Below, one piece after another: positions 59,172 to 64,000 of a DNA stretch of 64,000 nt. This stretch comes from Allorhodoferax sp032337135 (lineage in GTDB: Bacteria; Pseudomonadota; Gammaproteobacteria; Burkholderiales; Burkholderiaceae_C). Both the position numbers and the translations under genes were made by a program. The notes below the pieces were generated by a model. It was not told the origin of the DNA and ran no database searches. It saw only the letters and a program-made list of their open reading frames with translations. Location: positions 186,001-250,000 of the forward strand of contig NZ_JAVXZZ010000001.1 in NCBI RefSeq assembly GCF_032337135.1. The letters run 5' to 3'. Each line of letters starts with the position of its first letter. Within the stretch, counting starts at the first letter, position 1.

Positions 59172-62100
59172 GGCGCACCGCCTTCAAGCTCGTCGTTTGA
59201 ACGCTTGCTGATGTGCAAAGGAAGGGCAAACTTTGTAACCAAGGTCGACGCTTCGTGGTCCAAGGTCATTGACAGTTGTCCGCCGCGACCAATTGTGAGG
59301 CTCGATAGCTTTCCTAAACCGGACCCCTTGTTTTGCTTAGCGACCGATGCCGCACCACGCGCTGCGATCTCACTCTGAACTCCAGCGAGCCTACCCGCCT
59401 CAAGCTCAGCAAATACTGCCGACGCAATCGTGCAAGTGAAGCTAACCCACAAACTGGTGTCATCGGCAGTAATGGTCACTCGAATATCAGGCCGGGCAAC
59501 CTTTGAATGTGCGGCGGCGTTGTCGAACAGAATGTAGAGCGCATCATGCAGGAGCATGGCGTTGTCAAGTGACAAGGCTTCAACTGGCGCGTTGATAGAC
59601 ACTTCCGGCTCGAAGTCGCTGTGTTGGCCGCGTATGTGCATCTCCGTGCCGTAAGCGACATGGCTTACGCGAAGGTACGCAGACGTCTCGTCGGCCTTCG
59701 GTACGGCCAGCCAGCTCAGGACTGTCTCGCCCTTAGTTAGCACTTTGTCAGTCGCAAGTTGAGCTCTGTCAATCAGGACGCGATCAGGCAGATTCAGCCC
59801 CTTCAGTTCGGTCTGCAGCTTTGTGCAGGCGTCTTTGAGTGACTTCTTTACGTACGCGGAAATGACCGGGCGCTCTCGCTCAATGTTTGCGTAGATGCTC
59901 ACCCAGAACATCACGAAACAGACGCGAACGAACTCTTCGAATGGTTGGTCTTGGCTAGCTAAGTGAAGCAGGCCAGCTAAGCTCCTGGCGTTTACCTCCA
60001 GAGCAAAAGCCGGGCGCAACCTAGATGTGGGGTTCTGCCGTTGACACTGAAAGACATCATCGCACAAGACTTGGCATAGGTTATCTATTGCGGTCGAAAA
60101 CTTGCTTAGAGCTGCTGAGACAGCTGTGCGCTGTTTCGGTTGGTATGCCGACAATTCATCCGCAAGTCGATTTGAGACTTCATAGGGCGCGCCAGCCTTA
60201 GGGCGGTGACTGATCATGCCAACATGGTCCAGCGTTCCGCGGAGCGCACCGGTGATTTCCCCGTGACGAATTCGGCGACCTATTACGGAGTCCAACCCAG
60301 CCGAGGGGTCATTGAGGAACATGTCCAAAACTCCAACAAAGATCTCGCGCAAAAGGCGCTGTGAGTCACTGATGTCGGCGTCAAGATCTGCAGGGCCAAT
60401 GCGCAAAATATCGTCAAGATCAACTTCGCTAAGAGGCCGTTCTTCGACCAAACCTCGGTAGTGTTCGTAGGTGAGCCGGTATTCAAGCGCAGCCTTATGA
60501 ATTAGTTCCGATTCACTTACGAAAACCTTGGTGGCATCGATGGTCCCCCTTGCCATCGCTATCGCAATCGAATGTTCTACCTCGGCAATGCGAGCTTCCA
60601 TGCCTGCAACGTCGGCATCAGGTAGTTGAGATCCAGCTCGCAATGTGTTTAGCAGCTCTTGCTGCGCTGCATTGGTGCTGTCGGCGATTCCAATTAGCTC
60701 TATGAGGGGGAGGTCTAGGACTTGCCCAACGAAGAAGTTCAGTACGCGTGGCTCAATGTTTGGACTTGCACCTAGTTTTGAAACTAGTGAGACCAAGTCC
60801 GAACATCCCTCTCGCCTCATCAAAGCCGAAACCGCAAACCGTTTTGTAGTCTTTGCCTGCGAATCGCCGGTTGCGGAATGGTAAAGCTGCAATGCGCAGG
60901 ACAGCTCCAGCAGCGCATCAAAGTGCTTAAGGTGCTTCCACGATTTAGCCTCGAACAATTCAACGAGCGGCGTGGATTCCACCACTCGCTGGTTCCGCAG
61001 TCCCGTATGCAACGCCACACGCATTGCTTCCGCGGGATATCCCCCTCGGAGCAATGCCCAGGCTAGTGCTACCTCCAGACAATCTCGCGCAGTCTTGCTG
61101 AGGTTCTCGACGCGTTGCAGGAACGCGGCGTCGTTCAATAGGCCAAGAGCGTGGTCACAACCGATACTGTCGATCAAAAGCTTAAAGGCTGACTCTTCGT
61201 GTCCCGAGACGCTATTGAGGAAGGCTCGTGCGACCTGAGCATGAACCGGGACTTCAGCCGACCGTGATCGCTGTTCAGCGATATCACAAACCAGCTGAGG
61301 TAGAGTCTGAAGCGGGAGCGCTGGTCGAAGCTGGATGGACCACGGATGAGTAGGGAAGCAGGCGGTGAAGTGATGAAGCCGCTCTTTGGCTGAGGCGTCT
61401 TCCCCGGTCAGCTGAGCTGCGATAGCTGCTTCAAGCCCAATTTCGCCTGCTGATAGCTGCGTTGCCCTATCAAGCAGAGAGGAAACTGCTCCTCGGATGA
61501 AGCGAGAGAGGTCCGAACAAACAGTTCCGCTGGCGGAGGTTTCGGGCAATGGGAGCGATAAAAATGGGGCCCCGTACCTAGATAGTAATGTCTCAACTGC
61601 AGCATTAGTACGCTCGTCAATCGATGCTCGACGGGCAAAGAGAGCGTAGGCAGTCGAGACAGCCGAAAGAATTCCGTCCAGAGGTGGCAGTAAGAGCTCA
61701 TAGGCCATGATCGTCGCAAGGTCGTCCTCGCTGACCGGTAAGGTTGCAGTAGCTCGGTACTGAGTATGTACCTTCTGTGGTTCGATGAGGTCAGAGTTTC
61801 GGATGCGCCGCCCGAGGAGAGCCAGCTGCCTGGTTGCTAGCTGAGCGCTGTCGCTACGGGTGGCCGCGGCCGAAAGAAAAAAGCGCACCAATCCGCGTTG
61901 ATTGCCACTCAGCTGCTTCTGAAGAGTTCGTACTTCCTCTGAAGTTGCACGAACATTGGCTAGAGCGATTTCAGTTTCGGCAGACCAATATGACGCGCCA
62001 AATTTTTCCCGATGTGCCTTCAGCGCTCCCTCGGCCTCAAGAAGCTTATTCTCTGCGATCAGCTTGTTTACGCCCCTAACCGCAAGGAGTTGATCCTGAA

Positions 62101-62530
62101 TCGCGACTTGATTGCTATCAAGCAATTGCAGCGCGATCTGAAATGAATCGTGCAGCGGAAGAACTACCACCTCTCTGGGGGTTTCGTATAGCACATCAAG
62201 ACGTGCTCTGTAATCTTTGGACCGGCTACGAAGTTCAATCTCCCCCATGAGCCAGTGCTCAAAGCGAAGCAACTCGCTTATCGGCAGGTAGATGCGTGCA
62301 TCGCTGCGGGCTTTGAGGAGGTTTCTCTGCCGAGTCACCGAGCGTGCAAACGCTGCGTGAGGGTGCTCAATATCACTTGCGATGAAGCCGCTTTGCAATG
62401 CTGCCAATGCGCGATGTTTGAGCTCGGCGAACGGGGTGCGGTGTTGATTCAAGGAATTGTCGGCGAGAAGTAGCAGCAACAGAAACTCACCCTGCTGGGC
62501 CGAGTGATTGGCATTATGCACATGACGCAC
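59168..62530 (-). CDS. dtcA: Detocs sensor kinase DtcA
   Basis: 1120 residues, soluble. The first ~700 residues are alpha-helical, TPR/solenoid-like, and would be the infection-sensing part. A DHp-like region follows, with candidate phospho-acceptor His756 in RRIRHGEITGALRGTLDHVG. The C-terminal HATPase has an N-box at Asn1004 in YILFDNAAAHSKVARPDIRV and a G2-like KGSGLGKLSSLTI near residue 1069. The usual G1 motif (DxGxG) is not obvious, so the ATPase fold is divergent. Gene order A-B-C, ATGA overlaps and domain types match Detocs. I have not aligned it to a reference DtcA. Confidence 0.83.
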   Translation of the reverse strand: MRHVHNANHSAQQGEFLLLLLLADNSLNQHRTPFAELKHRALAALQSGFIASDIEHPHAAFARSVTRQRNLLKARSDARIYLPISELLRFEHWLMGEIELRSRSKDYRARLDVLYETPREVVVLPLHDSFQIALQLLDSNQVAIQDQLLAVRGVNKLIAENKLLEAEGALKAHREKFGASYWSAETEIALANVRATSEEVRTLQKQLSGNQRGLVRFFLSAAATRSDSAQLATRQLALLGRRIRNSDLIEPQKVHTQYRATATLPVSEDDLATIMAYELLLPPLDGILSAVSTAYALFARRASIDERTNAAVETLLSRYGAPFLSLPLPETSASGTVCSDLSRFIRGAVSSLLDRATQLSAGEIGLEAAIAAQLTGEDASAKERLHHFTACFPTHPWSIQLRPALPLQTLPQLVCDIAEQRSRSAEVPVHAQVARAFLNSVSGHEESAFKLLIDSIGCDHALGLLNDAAFLQRVENLSKTARDCLEVALAWALLRGGYPAEAMRVALHTGLRNQRVVESTPLVELFEAKSWKHLKHFDALLELSCALQLYHSATGDSQAKTTKRFAVSALMRREGCSDLVSLVSKLGASPNIEPRVLNFFVGQVLDLPLIELIGIADSTNAAQQELLNTLRAGSQLPDADVAGMEARIAEVEHSIAIAMARGTIDATKVFVSESELIHKAALEYRLTYEHYRGLVEERPLSEVDLDDILRIGPADLDADISDSQRLLREIFVGVLDMFLNDPSAGLDSVIGRRIRHGEITGALRGTLDHVGMISHRPKAGAPYEVSNRLADELSAYQPKQRTAVSAALSKFSTAIDNLCQVLCDDVFQCQRQNPTSRLRPAFALEVNARSLAGLLHLASQDQPFEEFVRVCFVMFWVSIYANIERERPVISAYVKKSLKDACTKLQTELKGLNLPDRVLIDRAQLATDKVLTKGETVLSWLAVPKADETSAYLRVSHVAYGTEMHIRGQHSDFEPEVSINAPVEALSLDNAMLLHDALYILFDNAAAHSKVARPDIRVTITADDTSLWVSFTCTIASAVFAELEAGRLAGVQSEIAARGAASVAKQNKGSGLGKLSSLTIGRGGQLSMTLDHEASTLVTKFALPLHISKRSNDELEGGAP

Positions 62531-62826
62531 ACTGTGGATTTTCTACAACGACGTCCCTCCGGAATTGAATAGCATGTGGGCTTGAAGTCCCATCCAACAG
62601 GCTGGCAATTCTAGTCACCAAAGCCTTTCAACACATTTTCTGATTGCGGTCATTCGCCAAAGACTGCAACTGGCCCGGACCAGATGCTGGGATTGAGCAG
62701 GGTCATGACCGCCATCGCGGCAAACCTCACATTCATTGCAATTTAGGGGCGCGTCAGGTGAACCTTGGGCCCGATCGCCCCCTGGAGGCTGATTGGGACG
62801 CAGAAAATCCGGATGTCCGGGTCTGC
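62531..62826. other. 296-base gap beyond the Detocs operon
   Basis: No gene is visible. It should contain the leftward dtcA promoter. A half copy of the dispersed element (GGAATTGAATAGCATG, 62560-62575) lies 30-45 bases upstream of dtcA. GCGGTCATTC at 62646-62655 repeats the sequence at 57325-57334, and GACTGC follows in both places. Confidence 0.45.
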
Positions 62827-64000
62827 CTACTTGTCGTGCAGCACCAGCTGCACACCAGTCTCACCGCGCTGCAGGCGCTGCAGGTGCATGGCAACCACGC
62901 CGTCCTGCGGATAGCGGGCCGCCAAGGCTTCGAACGTCTGCAAGGCCTGCGGGTCATTCGACTCCAGCCGGGCATAGGCTGCCCCATAGTCTTCCAGAGG
63001 CGCACAGCCGGGGAGCTGGGCGGCACAGGGCTCCCACACCGCCAATGCCTGCGTCTTGCCCTTGAGCACCAGGTGGGCTACGGGGCGCGCGGGCACATCG
63101 GTGCAGGCCGAGAGGGTCGCCTCCGAAATGCACACCAGGCTGCCGAGGTACTTGTTGGCCCCCTCCAGCCGTGACGCTGTATTCACCGGGTCGCCCAGCG
63201 CGCGGTAATCGAACATGGTGGAGCCACCAAAGTTGCCCACAATGACCTCGCCCGAATGCACGCCGATGCGGGTGTAGCCAAAGGGCACCTGGCGCTCGGT
63301 CTGGATGCGCTGGGCATAGGCTTGTGCAAAGGCACTCATCTCCAGCGCGCACTGCACGGCCCGCTGGCGATGGTCGGGCTGTACCAGGGGCGCGGAAAAC
63401 ACCACGGCCACGGCGTCGCCGACAAACCGGTCCAGCGTGGCGCCATGGGCGAAGGCAATCGCAATCATGCGGTCCAGGTAGTCGTTGAGCAAGGCCACGG
63501 CGCCACCGGGGTCCATGGATTCCATCAGCGTGGTGAACCCGGCCAGGTCGGTAAACACGAAACTGCATTCCTGGCGCTTGCCACCGAGTTCGAGTTGCTC
63601 CGGGTGCGCCACCAGGTGATCCACGCGGTTGGGCGAGACATAGCGCGAAAAGGCCTGGCGGATCCAGCGTTCCTCGCGCTCGGTATCCAGGTGGCGCTGC
63701 ACGCTGCACAACAGGAATGCCAGCACCATCCACAGCGCGGGCTCCAGGCCGTTGAGCAGCAGCCGGTACTGCACAAAGGCCCACCACGCGCCACCCACCA
63801 CCACGACCACAGCCAGAAAAGCCCAGGTAGCCGACACGGCGGCCCGGGTGCTGGCCGCGGCAAAGCCTACGGCCAGGCAGCCGAGCACCACCACCAGCGC
63901 TTCCAGCCCCATGGCCCAGGAGGGGCGCTGCAGTGCCTGCCCCCCCAGGACCTGCTCCAGGGCCTGCGCGTGCGCCGTCACCCCGGGCATGACATGGCCC
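62827..64000 (-). CDS. CHASE2-adenylate/guanylate cyclase, 3' part (5' end off the right edge)
   Basis: The visible ~390 residues open with GHVMPGVTAHAQALEQVLGG, the end of a CHASE2 sensor domain, so the true start lies beyond the window. Transmembrane helices follow (LEALVVVLGCLAVGFAAA, TWAFLAVVVVVGGAWWAFV, PALWMVLAFLLCSV), then a class III cyclase domain: CSFVFTDLAGFTTLMESMDP with one metal aspartate, DRFVGDAVAVVFSAP with the second, and YRALGDPVNTASRLEGANK with the purine-site and transition-state residues. Predicted to make cAMP in response to a periplasmic signal. Confidence 0.92.
   Translation of the reverse strand, partial: GHVMPGVTAHAQALEQVLGGQALQRPSWAMGLEALVVVLGCLAVGFAAASTRAAVSATWAFLAVVVVVGGAWWAFVQYRLLLNGLEPALWMVLAFLLCSVQRHLDTEREERWIRQAFSRYVSPNRVDHLVAHPEQLELGGKRQECSFVFTDLAGFTTLMESMDPGGAVALLNDYLDRMIAIAFAHGATLDRFVGDAVAVVFSAPLVQPDHRQRAVQCALEMSAFAQAYAQRIQTERQVPFGYTRIGVHSGEVIVGNFGGSTMFDYRALGDPVNTASRLEGANKYLGSLVCISEATLSACTDVPARPVAHLVLKGKTQALAVWEPCAAQLPGCAPLEDYGAAYARLESNDPQALQTFEALAARYPQDGVVAMHLQRLQRGETGVQLVLHDK

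Noticed and set aside
57166..62826. Prophage or transposon carrying the Detocs genes
   Set aside because: No integrase, transposase, terminal inverted repeats or phage structural gene is visible; only short direct repeats and low GC.

Overview
The window is a high-GC chromosomal segment, most likely from a betaproteobacterium of the Comamonadaceae (Acidovorax, Hydrogenophaga or a relative). The evidence is the gene neighbourhoods (mdh-citE-acnB next to gntR-sdhCDABE-gltA; leuC-ecn-leuD-leuB ... asd-fimV-truA-trpF-trpB-trpA-accD), the protein sequences, and a short intergenic repeat scattered through the region. All of this is read from sequence; no database search was run.

Layout. 1-8.8 kb: a TCA-cycle supercluster. 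A leftward acnB / CitE-like lyase / mdh operon stands back to back with a GntR regulator, followed by sdhC-D-A-B-E and gltA, with a perfect 12-bp palindrome between the divergent promoters. 8.9-13.3 kb: a LysR regulator, then leuC, an entericidin-like lipoprotein, leuD and leuB. 13.5-19.4 kb: a giant hybrid histidine kinase with five PAS domains, overlapping a receiver-GGEEF diguanylate cyclase. 19.5-28.5 kb: a Thr/Lys-rich leader ORF and an attenuator-like hairpin before asd, then fimV, truA, trpF, trpB, trpA and accD. 28.5-44 kb: housekeeping and accessory genes, including lysS, a YgjP-like metallopeptidase, an HD-GYP phosphodiesterase, a DUF336 heme-binding-like protein beside a FixL/FixJ-type two-component pair, LemA and two TPM-domain proteins, and a PaiB/MocR divergent pair. 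45-49.5 kb: tRNA-Ser(CGA), serS, ispH-fkpB, radC and an Smr protein. 49.5-57.2 kb: a solute-binding protein, an AraC regulator and a tightly coupled five-gene operon (BASS transporter, NAD-epimerase, SDR, c-type heme/beta-propeller protein, MFS transporter) of unknown substrate. 57.2-62.8 kb: a lower-GC island with three overlapping genes matching the antiphage system Detocs (DtcA kinase, DtcB receiver, DtcC receiver-nucleosidase). The window ends inside a CHASE2-adenylate/guanylate cyclase gene.

The features most worth a second look are: the Detocs operon; a 28-bp dispersed element found at least eleven times that repeatedly supplies stop or start codons (the trpB/trpA and fkpB/ispH junctions are made of it); the putative threonine/lysine-sensing attenuator before asd; the uncharacterised BASS-SDR-cytochrome-propeller operon; and a trpF whose N-terminus is encoded by an intergenic repeat. 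I found no rRNA, CRISPR array, transposase or integrase.
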